Source: Corynebacterium faecale
Lineage (GTDB): Bacteria; Actinomycetota; Actinomycetes; Mycobacteriales; Mycobacteriaceae
Length of the DNA: 64,000 nt
Reading direction: 5' to 3'
NCBI RefSeq assembly: GCF_030408735.1
Contig: NZ_CP047204.1
Coordinates: forward strand, 124,001-188,000
Shown: piece by piece, positions 1 to 8,766 of the stretch
How positions within the stretch are numbered: position 1 is the first letter of the stretch
How the letters are laid out: each line of letters starts with the position of its first letter
Program-made: the position numbers and the translations under genes
Notes under the pieces: model-generated
What the model was told of the DNA's origin: nothing
The model's input: only the letters and a program-made list of their open reading frames with translations
The model's database searches: none

Positions 1-693
1 ACAATCCTCGTTGTGGTTGCCGCGGTGATACTCGCATTAAATCCTGTTCCCCGTAGCCCCTGGGATCCGGACCTCCTGCCAGATGGCCCCTCGAGGACAC
101 CCACTCCGGGAATTTCCGTACCTCCAGACTGGGAGATCACCGGTTACCAGGATTATGAATGGGCAAGCCGATACTTCGGACCGGGATCCTCCTTGATCAG
201 GCAGCAACTCACCTCCCGTGAGTACAACGCCGACTGGAATAGATCAGGACTGGTACGCACCGTCATGGTGGATACCCTTCTGGCCACTGATTACTACCAG
301 GCCAGAGCTTTTGGGGATGAGACTCTCTACTCCACACTGACCGGTAGGCGCTCGGAACCGCTCGAGGTGGATCTGGGTTATGGCATCCAGGGTCGGGTTT
401 ACACCGTCCTGGATGAATCAGACTTTCTCACCTATACCAAGTTGGTGTTCTCGTGGATCAAGGAAGACAACGTGGTGGAGAACATCAGCATCATCGCCGT
501 GGATGATCACCGTCCAGAGGCCCGCTTTCCACAGCTGGCACCGTCACTCGCAATGATGCTGACCCAGGTGATCACCATCCTGCTCCGGGGTAATGCGGTG
601 ACCGTGGATACGGAGACGGAATACAAGGACTTGGATCTGGTCACGGAGGCTGCCCGGGATATTGTCAGCTGGCAGATGGAGAGGAAGCGATGA
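1..693 (+). CDS. Membrane-anchored hypothetical protein (5' end outside window)
   Basis: The reading frame is open from the first base, so the true start lies upstream. The visible part begins with a hydrophobic stretch (TILVVVAAVILAL), probably a transmembrane helix or uncleaved signal anchor. A Pro-rich linker and about 190 soluble residues, probably extracytoplasmic, follow. I recognise no catalytic motif. Its stop overlaps the start of the GT2 glycosyltransferase at 690 (ATGA), so the two are translationally coupled, and the protein is probably an accessory of that glycosyltransferase. Function is unknown. Confidence 0.75.
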   Translation, partial: TILVVVAAVILALNPVPRSPWDPDLLPDGPSRTPTPGISVPPDWEITGYQDYEWASRYFGPGSSLIRQQLTSREYNADWNRSGLVRTVMVDTLLATDYYQARAFGDETLYSTLTGRRSEPLEVDLGYGIQGRVYTVLDESDFLTYTKLVFSWIKEDNVVENISIIAVDDHRPEARFPQLAPSLAMMLTQVITILLRGNAVTVDTETEYKDLDLVTEAARDIVSWQMERKR

Positions 694-2126
694 TTCTCAC
701 ACTCGATTCTCCCGAGAAGGATAAGCGGGCAGCACTGATTGATGCCATCGACGGCCTCCGCCTGAAGGCACCCCTGGAATCTGCAGCCATGGCATTCACC
801 CGAAGCCAGAAAATCATTTTCATCATCCTGATCGTGGTGTTCGTCATACTCATGGTGTTCGCGCCCCTGGTGGCGTTGATTACCCTCACCGGTGTATGCA
901 CCCTGATATATGTGGTCACCCTGACGGACAGATTCATCATGTTCCGTAAAGGGCTCCGCGCGGATGCCATCATGAGAGTTACTGATGCGGAGGCCCGTGC
1001 GGTCCCACTGGAGAGGTTGAAGTCCTACACCATCCTGGTGCCCGCCTATGGAGAACCGGAGGTGATCGCCCAGCTGGTTACAGCCATGAACGCCCTTGAC
1101 TATCCACGACACCTCCTCCAGGTGCTCCTCATGCTGGAGGAGGATGATCTACCCACCATTGAGGAAGCCGAACGTGCCAACCTGGGGGAGATCTCCACGA
1201 TCATCAAGGTGCCGCCGGCTCAACCACGTACTAAACCGAAGGCCTGCAATTACGGGCTGCATTTCGCCACCGGTGAGATCGTGACCATCTTCGATGCTGA
1301 GGACATTCCCGATCCCCTGCAGCTGCGCCGGGTGGTGGTGGCTTTCGAACGGTCCCCTGGGAACACGGCGTGTGTTCAATCGAGGTTGTCCTACCGAAAT
1401 GCCCGGCAGAACCTCCTCACCGGGTGGTTCACCATCGAATATGATGTGTGGTTCAACTTCCTGCTCCCCGGCATCATGCGCATGAATGCACCTGTTCCCC
1501 TCGGCGGGACATCTAACCACCTGGTGACGGATGTACTGCGGAAACTGGGAGCGTGGGATCCCTATAATGTCACCGAGGATGCTGATCTCGGTGTCCGGAT
1601 CAAGGCCCATGGTTATAACACCGCGGTTCTGGATTCAGTTACCTGGGAGGAAGCCAACTCCGACACCATCAACTGGTTGCGCCAACGTTCGCGCTGGTAC
1701 AAGGGGTATCTGCAGACGTGGTTGGTGTACATGCGACGCCCCGGCTGGTTGGTACGCGAACTTGGTATGTTGCCTGCCCTCCGGTTCACCTTCCTCATGG
1801 CTGGCACCCCGATCGTTGCCGTTTTGAATCTGCTCTTCTGGTATTTGTCACTGACATGGATACTGGGCCAACCAGCCACGATCGCCGCGATTTTCCCGCC
1901 ACTGGTCTACTATCCAGCTCTCATCTGCCTCATCCTTGGAAATGCAGCAACCATGTACATGAACCTCATAGGATGCAGGGAGGGACGTGATCCGCTGTTG
2001 GTGATTGCTGTGTTGACCTTCCCGCTGTACTGGCTGCTCATGAGTATCGCCGCGTTGAAAGGCACCTGGCAGCTGATCACCAGGCCGTCCTATTGGGAGA
2101 AAACCGCCCACGGATTGGAAGCGTGA
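690..2126 (+). CDS. Processive family 2 membrane glycosyltransferase
   Basis: 478 aa. Two N-terminal transmembrane helices (about residues 36-75) precede a GT-A domain with YTILVPAYGEPEV, FDAEDIP (D202, the UDP-sugar/metal site), TEDADLG (E296-D297, catalytic base region) and QRSRW (Q332-W336, the Q..RW acceptor-tunnel motif). Three or four C-terminal helices follow. This is the layout of cellulose, curdlan and hyaluronan synthase-like enzymes that polymerise and extrude a glycan. The substrate cannot be read from sequence. It sits between an anchored protein and a second membrane glycosyltransferase, which suggests a surface-polysaccharide operon. Confidence 0.85.
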   Translation: MILTLDSPEKDKRAALIDAIDGLRLKAPLESAAMAFTRSQKIIFIILIVVFVILMVFAPLVALITLTGVCTLIYVVTLTDRFIMFRKGLRADAIMRVTDAEARAVPLERLKSYTILVPAYGEPEVIAQLVTAMNALDYPRHLLQVLLMLEEDDLPTIEEAERANLGEISTIIKVPPAQPRTKPKACNYGLHFATGEIVTIFDAEDIPDPLQLRRVVVAFERSPGNTACVQSRLSYRNARQNLLTGWFTIEYDVWFNFLLPGIMRMNAPVPLGGTSNHLVTDVLRKLGAWDPYNVTEDADLGVRIKAHGYNTAVLDSVTWEEANSDTINWLRQRSRWYKGYLQTWLVYMRRPGWLVRELGMLPALRFTFLMAGTPIVAVLNLLFWYLSLTWILGQPATIAAIFPPLVYYPALICLILGNAATMYMNLIGCREGRDPLLVIAVLTFPLYWLLMSIAALKGTWQLITRPSYWEKTAHGLEA

Positions 2127-2134
2127 ATCCAACC

Positions 2135-3985
2135 ATGACCATCTCCACAAAAGGTGGCGCCACCAGGGACAGCTCTGAGAAAGGCATTTCCCGGAAAAAC
2201 GTCTCCCGGAAACCGATTAAAGACCCCGCACTGGTTGGTCTACCCCAGTCTGCGCGGATGCCTAACCTGCCACGCCTGTCCCCGGTGTTGCCCAGCTCCA
2301 TGGTGGCAGGATTCCCGGAGCGGAAGGACTGGGGCAGGCAGGGCAACCTCGTCTTTGTGATCACCCTGTCCATTTATATGGTGATGGCCTGTTGGTTGGC
2401 TTTTGATGTGCAGTTTTACCTGGGTGATGCATTGTCACGGACCCAGGCTGCAGAGTCCGTCCTCTATTCCCGGAATCCGAACCTGGCGGTGATGGGATTC
2501 ATCTTCACTCCGCTGACCACCATCGCCCAGCTGCCCCTGGCTGCCCTTGCACCGCTGCTGCCTGAACTCACGAACACGGGTTTATCAGGGGCGGTAGTCT
2601 CTGCTTTGTTCATGGCGGGTGCCTGCAGACAGCTGTGGCTCATCGCCGCTGAACGTGATGCTCCCCGCTGGTACGCAGTGATCGCGGTGGGGATGTTCGC
2701 AGTGCATCCGATGATCCTGATCTACGGTGCTGTGGGAATGAGTGAGGCACCGTTCATCTTCGGGGTGCTGTGGGCCTCCCGGCGGTTGATCCGATGGACC
2801 TCCACCGATGATGTGCATGATCTCATCGTCGCCGGTTTCGCTTTCGCTGTGGCATTCCTCGCCAGGTATGACGCCCTCGTGATGGCCTTTGTTGTGATGC
2901 TGCTGGTGGGGGCAACGGTGTGGAGGGCCCGCCACCGACGGAACTGGACTGATCGTTTCGGATTCGCTTTTCTAGATATGTTGGTCTTGGTGTGGCCCAT
3001 TGGCCTGGCCTTCCTCACGTGGACCGTCGCCAGTTGGATGTCCACGGGTGAGCTGCTTGCCCAGTTCACTTCGCAGTACGGAAACTCAGCCATTATCGAG
3101 CAGGAGAGTGGTGGCCCCACAGGTCTCCCAGCACTCATGGATGCTCTTTACCGGATTCTCCTCATCGCGCCAGCCCTTCCGGTGCTGCTTATTGTGGTGG
3201 TCTTCTTCTCCCTGAGGCGAAAGGATGTTGAACCCTATTTCCCGATCGTGATCATGTTGACGGTGTTGGCCTTCCAGACCCTCACTTATACTCTTGGGTC
3301 TACGTTCGGATTTCTGAGATTCTTCATCATTGCGATCGCCCTGACTTCAGTGCTGCTCATCCAGGTCATTCCTCCGGGCGGGAGGTTCCCCACTCTCAGG
3401 CCGGGAGCGACCTATATTGATCGGCGTACCGCCCGGGCTCCGCGGACCGGAACCAAGGTGTTCTTCCTCCTCCTGGTGCTGATTGGCACAGTCATCACCA
3501 CCGTGGGCATGGGATCTCCGAAGTGGGCACCGCAGGAGTTCGCCTTGAAACAGGCGATTCCATTGGTAGACAAGGGCACCGTGGCGGAGCAGGAATATCG
3601 TCTCCGCATGCTGAAGACCTTTTCCACGGAACGATATATCGCCAATCACCTGGATTCGCTCAACCTCGGGGAGGCACAGGTGCTGACCTCGGTCACCAGC
3701 AGCTTCGCGGTGCTGACCTCATCGCAGAACCAGAAGCAGTTTGTGATCCCCTCGGATGAGGACTTCATCACTGCTTTGAATAACCCTTCTGAAGCCGGTC
3801 TGCGGTATCTCCTGGTGTCCTCTCCTGAAATGGGGGAACGTGTTGATCCCATCAACATGCGCTACCCCGAACTGTATGAAACAGGATCCGGTATCGCCAC
3901 GCTGGAGCTGGAATTCCAGAATCAGGGCGTGGGCCAACCTGACTGGCGTCTCTATCGCGTGCTCAGTGTTCCAGAGGAACAGTAG
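2135..3985 (+). CDS. Polytopic membrane protein, putative GT-C/ArnT-like glycosyltransferase
   Basis: 616 aa from the ATG at 2135. An in-frame TTG at 2093 lies inside the preceding gene and is less likely. After about 75 polar residues there are roughly ten hydrophobic segments, then an extracytoplasmic C-terminal region of about 150 aa. The profile resembles polyprenyl-phosphate-sugar dependent GT-C transferases (ArnT/Pmt-like). I see no clear DD/DE motif in the first loop, so the family call is tentative. It starts 9 nt after the GT2 gene stops, consistent with one operon. Confidence 0.65.
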   Translation: MTISTKGGATRDSSEKGISRKNVSRKPIKDPALVGLPQSARMPNLPRLSPVLPSSMVAGFPERKDWGRQGNLVFVITLSIYMVMACWLAFDVQFYLGDALSRTQAAESVLYSRNPNLAVMGFIFTPLTTIAQLPLAALAPLLPELTNTGLSGAVVSALFMAGACRQLWLIAAERDAPRWYAVIAVGMFAVHPMILIYGAVGMSEAPFIFGVLWASRRLIRWTSTDDVHDLIVAGFAFAVAFLARYDALVMAFVVMLLVGATVWRARHRRNWTDRFGFAFLDMLVLVWPIGLAFLTWTVASWMSTGELLAQFTSQYGNSAIIEQESGGPTGLPALMDALYRILLIAPALPVLLIVVVFFSLRRKDVEPYFPIVIMLTVLAFQTLTYTLGSTFGFLRFFIIAIALTSVLLIQVIPPGGRFPTLRPGATYIDRRTARAPRTGTKVFFLLLVLIGTVITTVGMGSPKWAPQEFALKQAIPLVDKGTVAEQEYRLRMLKTFSTERYIANHLDSLNLGEAQVLTSVTSSFAVLTSSQNQKQFVIPSDEDFITALNNPSEAGLRYLLVSSPEMGERVDPINMRYPELYETGSGIATLELEFQNQGVGQPDWRLYRVLSVPEEQ

Positions 3986-4023
3986 GATCAGGATGATGCA
4001 TGGTGGGCCTCAGCCGAGCAAAC

Positions 4024-4079
4024 GGGCAGCCGAGCAGCCGGGCAGCCGGGCAGCCGGGCAGCCGGTCATCCGGGCGGCC
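4024..4079. repeat. Seven-copy 8-bp tandem repeat (GGGCAGCC)
   Basis: Seven consecutive 8-bp units, four of them exactly GGGCAGCC and three with one or two changes. The array lies just downstream of the membrane glycosyltransferase gene. The unit length is not a multiple of three and no convincing gene spans it. The rest of 3986-4224 holds only a short open stretch ending at 4219 (about 40 Ala/Gly-rich codons), which may be a gene remnant. Confidence 0.8.
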
Positions 4080-4224
4080 CAGGTGTACTTCCCGGTGACG
4101 TTGTGAACGCGTTGCCAGGGAGTTCACCTGCAGGCATCATCGCCGCAGCCGACACTGCAGCCGGTATTGCCGCCACTTTTGGGTTTGCCGGCGCCAATTA
4201 CTGGAGGAGTAGTTTTTAGACGCT

Positions 4225-4443
4225 ATGAATACAGAAAAATACATAAATGAAGAATCCAAATTAAAAGAAACAAAGACCTATAGTTCAGGTCTATTCAAAT
4301 TTGGAGTATTTATTGCGGTAACAGGAACACTGCTTTTAGTCCTGCGACTTTTTCTAGGTGAATACTCTGCCCTGGGAATAACATCCAATCTTCTGATTAT
4401 CTTATCTGGCGCATTTATTGCGTGGAAACCATTTCTGAACTAA
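4225..4443 (+). CDS. Small AT-rich two-helix membrane protein
   Basis: 72 aa. A charged N-terminus (about 20 residues) is followed by two hydrophobic helices (about 25-45 and 52-69). Codon use is strikingly AT-rich (AAA, AAT, ATA, TTA) against the GC-rich neighbours, which suggests recent acquisition. A GGAGGAG lies about 16 nt upstream of the ATG, farther than ideal. I do not recognise a family. The gene stands alone between the glycosyltransferase operon and a TSUP permease. Confidence 0.55.
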   Translation: MNTEKYINEESKLKETKTYSSGLFKFGVFIAVTGTLLLVLRLFLGEYSALGITSNLLIILSGAFIAWKPFLN

Positions 4444-4459
4444 CGAAAGTAGAGTTCTC

Positions 4460-4487
4460 TAAACCCGCGCCTCAAACCCGCGCCTCC
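4460..4487. repeat. 13-bp direct repeat (AAACCCGCGCCTC x2)
   Basis: Two back-to-back copies of AAACCCGCGCCTC follow the AT-rich small gene. Short direct repeats bordering an atypical gene may mark an old insertion or slippage. No function is evident. Confidence 0.5.
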
Positions 4488-4571
4488 ACTGACTCGGAAA
4501 GGGGGGATAGGGCAACGACGCGGTGGATTCAGTTATACCTTTGTCCGCTGAAGGATCTATTCTGATTCATC

Positions 4572-5324
4572 GTGTTAACCATCGCCACTGTCCTCCTCGC
4601 ATCGGTCCTCATCGGTGCCATCCTGCAGCGCATCACCGGCCTCGGCGTCGGTCTGGTTGCAGGTCCTGTCCTCACCGCCCTGCTCGGTCCACTGGCCGGT
4701 ATCACGATGGTCAACGGACTGTCCATCATCAACGCGGTCAATAATGCCTGGTCGGTGCGCAAACGCACCGATTGGAAGCGTTTTCGTGTGCTGGCCGGTG
4801 CGTTGATCGTCGGTTCCCTCCCCGCGGTCCTGGTGGTGCATCTGCTCAATGGCCCGTGGCTGCTCATCGTCGTGGGCGCCCTGGTGCTGCTGGCGTTGAG
4901 CATCTCCCTGTTCCCCACGGAGAAGTTCCGCATCGATGAACACGCCCGGGGTCCGATGATCCTCTTCGGCATCATCGGCGGTTTCATGTCCACCGTCGCG
5001 GGTATCGCCGGACCGGCGCTGACCGTGTACGCCAGGCTCTCCCGTTGGGATTACCGCGACTTCGTGGCCACCCTCCACCCGATTCTGCTGGTGGCCAACA
5101 CGGTGTCCTTCCTACTCAAGGTCATCCTCATCGGTGGTCTCGATTTTGGTGGAGCACCGGCATGGCTGTGGATCAGCGCGGTCGCGATGATCTTCGTGGG
5201 CGCCTGGTTGGGTGAGCGTGTCAACGCGAAGATCTCCACCCCGATGGCGAAACGCCTGGCCACTTTCCTGGCCGCGGCGGGTGCCACCGTGGTGCTGGTG
5301 CGTGGCCTCATGGAGCTTTTGTAG
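4572..5324 (+). CDS. TSUP (TauE/SafE) family permease
   Basis: 250 aa, GTG start. The family's two-repeat pattern is visible: an N-terminal helix with ITGLGVGLVAGPVLTALLGP and a second half with FGIIGGFMSTVAGIAGPALTVYARLS. About eight helices in all, typical length. TSUP proteins move sulfite, sulfonates or related organic anions across the membrane; the substrate here is unknown. It converges with rarD, and a hairpin with a T-run lies between them. A second TSUP gene lies at 10736-11521. Confidence 0.8.
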   Translation: MLTIATVLLASVLIGAILQRITGLGVGLVAGPVLTALLGPLAGITMVNGLSIINAVNNAWSVRKRTDWKRFRVLAGALIVGSLPAVLVVHLLNGPWLLIVVGALVLLALSISLFPTEKFRIDEHARGPMILFGIIGGFMSTVAGIAGPALTVYARLSRWDYRDFVATLHPILLVANTVSFLLKVILIGGLDFGGAPAWLWISAVAMIFVGAWLGERVNAKISTPMAKRLATFLAAAGATVVLVRGLMELL

Positions 5325-5336
5325 AAGATCACATGC

Positions 5337-5366
5337 CTGAGCAGGATTAACTGCTCAGACGTTTTC
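5337..5366 (+). terminator. Rho-independent terminator after TSUP gene
   Basis: CTGAGCA (5337-5343) pairs with TGCTCAG (5352-5358) across an 8-nt loop, followed by ACGTTTTCC. It lies between the stop of the TSUP gene and the stop of convergent rarD. Confidence 0.65.
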
Positions 5367-6260
5367 CTTATGGAGGACCACCGGTGCGGGCGACACCCGT
5401 GAGCGGCGTAGTCCATCCAGCGCCAGGATCATCAGGGAGATGCCCAACAGGCCGTAAACCACACCGTCGCTGATCCCCAGGGTTTCACCGAGCAGCAGTG
5501 CCGCGATGAACAACAGGAGTGGCTCCCCATAACTGAGCAGACCGAATACCGGCATGGTCAGCAGGGTTGATGCGGCGAGGTACAACACCATGGCCAGGCA
5601 TCCTGCGAAACCCGCAATCATCACCAGGGTCATCGAGGTGCCATCGGCGGGATCGCTGACGCTGACCAGCAACAGGATGGCCAGGGGGCTGAGCACGATC
5701 ACCTCCGCTCCATAAGCGAAGGCGTTGTTCAGTCCGGTTGCCTTGCGGATCCCGAAGTAGAGGGCGTACCCGGCAGCGATGGCCAGTGTCACCCAGGACA
5801 ACTGCGCGGAGATGAGGAATTTGATGCCCACCGCCACCACGGCGATCCCCACCGCCCACCACTGCAGGTGACTGATGTCGTCCTTGAAGAAGAACCGGCC
5901 CACCGCCACCAGGAAGATCGGCAGCAGCAGATAACCCAGGGAGGCATCCAACGCATGCCCTTTGGGGGCCCAGGCGAATAACCACAGTTGGAGGGCTATG
6001 AGGAGGACCAAGGCCACGAAGGCGAGCGGGCGCCAACGGGTGGCCGTGGCTGCCCTCCAGAAATCCCCACACAGTTGTCGGCCTGCCGGCACCATGAGCA
6101 GGATCAGATAACACGCTGCGGTGATCAGGACCCGCCAGGCCACGATGGTTTCCGCGCGGGCATCAATCGCCCCGGAGATGAAGAAGATGATGCCGAACAG
6201 GAGGGAGGCCAGAACCGAGGTCACCACTCCTGCGGGGGATGTTCGCGTCACTGTTTCCAT
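5355..6260 (-). CDS. rarD: RarD-like EamA/DMT superfamily transporter
   Basis: 301 aa with about ten transmembrane helices, the usual RarD length. It carries the family's N-terminal GVVTSVLASLLFGIIFFISG and mid-section KGHALDASLGYLLLPIFLVAVGRFFF, where most RarD proteins have GH...ASLGYFINPL. RarD proteins are drug/metabolite exporters of poorly known substrate. GAGAGAGGCGA upstream of the ATG is a plausible ribosome site. The gene lies 61 nt downstream of panD on the same strand and could be read with it. Confidence 0.8.
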   Translation of the reverse strand: METVTRTSPAGVVTSVLASLLFGIIFFISGAIDARAETIVAWRVLITAACYLILLMVPAGRQLCGDFWRAATATRWRPLAFVALVLLIALQLWLFAWAPKGHALDASLGYLLLPIFLVAVGRFFFKDDISHLQWWAVGIAVVAVGIKFLISAQLSWVTLAIAAGYALYFGIRKATGLNNAFAYGAEVIVLSPLAILLLVSVSDPADGTSMTLVMIAGFAGCLAMVLYLAASTLLTMPVFGLLSYGEPLLLFIAALLLGETLGISDGVVYGLLGISLMILALDGLRRSRVSPAPVVLHKENV

Positions 6261-6321
6261 TCGCCTCTCTCTTATCCCGCTTATGGAAGGGGTGCTGGTG
6301 TATCAGGCGTCGAAAAGCGCT

Positions 6322-6732
6322 TTAAAGAGAGCGCGAGCTCAGCAGACCCGAGCCGGGGATGGGGGCGCCGGGATCGTTGCCGAGGGCCACGATCCGGTTG
6401 TCGGAGTCCACGTGGACGATGCTCGGTTCATAGGCCTTGGCCTCAGCGTCGGTGGCCTGGAGGTAGCTCATGATGATGACCAGGTCACCGGGGTTGATGA
6501 GGTGGGCGGCGGCACCGTTGATGCAGATGCTTCCCGTGCCGGCGTCGCCGGTGATCACGTAGGTGTCCAGGCGGGCGCCGTTGGTGATGTCCACGACGGA
6601 CACTTTCTCACCTTCGATGAGGCCGGCGGCGTTGACCAGGTCGGCATCAATGGTGATGGAACCGACATAGTCGAGGTCAGCCTGGGTGACGGTTGCGCGG
6701 TGGATCTTGCTTCCGAGAATGGTACGCAGCAT
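6322..6732 (-). CDS. panD: Aspartate 1-decarboxylase proenzyme
   Basis: 136 aa. PanD makes beta-alanine from aspartate for pantothenate and coenzyme A. The sequence keeps Lys9 and the self-cleavage site Gly24-Ser25 in DYVGSITID, where Ser25 becomes the pyruvoyl group. The conserved [10 protein letters not shown] and GDLVIIMSY blocks follow. AAGGA lies upstream of the ATG. As in C. glutamicum, panD stands apart from panBC. The last ten residues ([12 protein letters not shown]) look like an untypical tail. The 292-bp divergent gap to the next gene (6733-7024) holds both promoters. Confidence 0.97.
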   Translation of the reverse strand: MLRTILGSKIHRATVTQADLDYVGSITIDADLVNAAGLIEGEKVSVVDITNGARLDTYVITGDAGTGSICINGAAAHLINPGDLVIIMSYLQATDAEAKAYEPSIVHVDSDNRIVALGNDPGAPIPGSGLLSSRSL

Positions 6733-6900
6733 GTAGGGGGTCCTTCGGGGAACAGCGTGGAGATGGCACCTCAGGGGAAGTGCTGAATAATGCCGTTAAG
6801 GGTAGAGCGTGGCGGTCCTTAGGTCAAAGAAAGTTGATGGATGCGTTCATCTGGATCGATTCAAGTGTGGGGTAGGGGTGCCCTGGTTCTTGAGCTATGC

Positions 6901-7024
6901 CCACATGACCACAGCTGTGTGGCCACGGTGATTCGGGAGCCCGGAAGCGGCAAAGATTGCGAATCTGCAACAACGATTCGCGTCAGGTGGGATTACAGCC
7001 GTTAAGTAGCTACGATAGCCATTT
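6901..7024 (+). promoter_or_regulatory. Upstream region of DUF885 gene: dyad and -10
   Basis: CCACA-GCTG-TGTGG (about 6910-6923) is a perfect short dyad that could be an operator. A TACGAT (7011-7016) sits 8 nt before the ATG at 7025, which would place transcription start at or next to the start codon, a leaderless message as is common in Actinobacteria. No ribosome site precedes this ATG. All of this is inferred from spacing. Confidence 0.35.
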
Positions 7025-8689
7025 ATGACTCTTGAGAGTTCTGTACAACGTTCTCCTTCCCTGCTGGACGCCTCGTGTGAGGTCTACGTCCATGACCTGG
7101 CGGCACTGTCGCCGACTGACGCGACGGCCTGGGGTATCCCCGGTTTCGAGGGTGAGCTCCAGGATTTTTCGCCTGATTATTGGAATGCCATCGCTGAGCG
7201 CAACCGCGACATGGTTGCGGATGTCGATGCCTTCGACGACGGCACCGATGACAACGATGATGACGAAGACTTCGATGATGTCGACCGCGTCACCGCCGAT
7301 GTCCTGCGTGACCGCGTGTGCCTCGACCTCGCCCTCCACCACCAGGGTGAGTCGATGCGTCTGCTCAATAATATTGACTCGCCGGTGCAGACCATCCGCG
7401 ATACCTTCCTTATCATGCCGAATCAGACGGCCGACGATCTGGACAGCATCCGCGAACGCCTCTCCCGCGTCCCGGATGCCCTCCACGGCTATTGTGAATC
7501 CCTCGCGGAGGCCGCCAGCCAGGGCCGGGTCGCTGCGATCCGTCAGATCGAAGAGGTCATCTCACAGTGCGAGGACCTCGCCGAACCTGATTCCGTCCTG
7601 GAGAACCTCGGCCTGCCGGAAAATGATCCCGTCGTGGAGGAGGCACAGGACGCCTTCACCCGCGTGGGCACCTGGTTGGGCGAGCAGCTGGCACCCCACG
7701 CCCCGCACGAGGATGCCGTGGGCCGTGACCGCTATGAGCAGTTCTCCCACCTCCATGTGGGTGAATTCGTTGACCTCGATGAGGCCTACCGCTGGTCCCT
7801 GGAACAACTCCGTGAGATCGCCGCCGAGCAGCAGCAGCTGGCCACCGAGCTCTACGGCGCCGGCACCACCGTCCGTGAAGCACTGAAGAAACTCAACGCC
7901 GATGAGCGCTACCTCATCCACGGCACCGATGCGCTGCAGGAATGGATGCAGGGTATCGCCGACAGCGCCATCAGGGAACTGGACGGCAAGTACTTCACCA
8001 TCCCTGACGAGGCGCGCACCATCGAATGCCGCATTGACCCGGCGGGCACCGGTGGCATCTTCTACACCCCACCGAGCGATGATTTCTCCCGCCCCGGCCG
8101 CATGTGGTGGTCTGTGCCCAAAACCCAGGACACCTTCCACACCTGGCAGGAACTGACCACCGTGTTCCATGAGGGCGTCCCCGGCCATCACCTGCAGATC
8201 TCCCAGGCACTCGCGGAATCCACCAACCTCAACCTGTGGCGTCGTCTGGTGGCCTGGAACTCCGGCCACGGCGAGGGCTGGGCCCTCTACGCCGAGAGCC
8301 TGATGAAGGACCTCGGATACCACGAAGATCCCGGCAACCGCATGGGATACCTGGACGCGCAGCGTCTCCGCGCAGCACGCGTGGCCATTGATATCGGCGT
8401 ACACCTGGGCAAGAAAAACCCGGAGGCCACCGGTGCCTGGGACGCCTCCTATGCGCGCAGCTTCCTCCGCGAGAACACCTCCATGCCGGAGGCCACCGTC
8501 GGTTTTGAGCTCAATCGCTACCTGGGGTGGCCAGGGCAGGCTGCCTCCTACGCCATCGGCCAGCGCCTCTGGCAGCAGCTCCGCGACGACGCCATCGCCC
8601 AGGGCATGACCCTGTCGGAGTTCCATGGCAAGGCGCTGGCTTATGGAAGCATCCCGATGTCGATTCTGCGGGATCAGATTCTGGATTAG
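7025..8689 (+). CDS. DUF885 family metallopeptidase-like protein
   Basis: 554 aa, typical length for DUF885. It carries TVFHEGVPGHHLQ with a HExxxxH zinc signature (H382-E383-H388) and the downstream GEGWALYAE that marks this family. These proteins are predicted zinc peptidases, some with dipeptidase activity. I see no signal peptide, so it should be cytoplasmic. An acidic patch (DDGTDDNDDDEDFDD, around residues 73-87) interrupts the N-terminal domain. A clear terminator follows. Confidence 0.85.
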   Translation: MTLESSVQRSPSLLDASCEVYVHDLAALSPTDATAWGIPGFEGELQDFSPDYWNAIAERNRDMVADVDAFDDGTDDNDDDEDFDDVDRVTADVLRDRVCLDLALHHQGESMRLLNNIDSPVQTIRDTFLIMPNQTADDLDSIRERLSRVPDALHGYCESLAEAASQGRVAAIRQIEEVISQCEDLAEPDSVLENLGLPENDPVVEEAQDAFTRVGTWLGEQLAPHAPHEDAVGRDRYEQFSHLHVGEFVDLDEAYRWSLEQLREIAAEQQQLATELYGAGTTVREALKKLNADERYLIHGTDALQEWMQGIADSAIRELDGKYFTIPDEARTIECRIDPAGTGGIFYTPPSDDFSRPGRMWWSVPKTQDTFHTWQELTTVFHEGVPGHHLQISQALAESTNLNLWRRLVAWNSGHGEGWALYAESLMKDLGYHEDPGNRMGYLDAQRLRAARVAIDIGVHLGKKNPEATGAWDASYARSFLRENTSMPEATVGFELNRYLGWPGQAASYAIGQRLWQQLRDDAIAQGMTLSEFHGKALAYGSIPMSILRDQILD

Positions 8690-8729
8690 TTCCATAAGCG
8701 ACGGGAGCCCCCCGAGGCGTGGTGGCGCT

Positions 8730-8764
8730 GTGGTTGCCGTTGCGGTCAGGCAACCACATTTTCC
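8730..8764 (+). terminator. Rho-independent terminator after DUF885 gene
   Basis: GTGGTTGCC (8730-8738) pairs perfectly with GGCAACCAC (8749-8757) across a 10-nt loop, followed by ATTTTCC. It sits just before the stop codon of the convergent AbrB-type gene. Confidence 0.75.
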
Positions 8765-8766
8765 CG

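Noticed and set aside
6301..6330. AAAGCGCTTT palindrome as a panD terminator
   Set aside because: Too short and no T-run. It overlaps the GCTTTTCGACG word, which explains part of the pattern.
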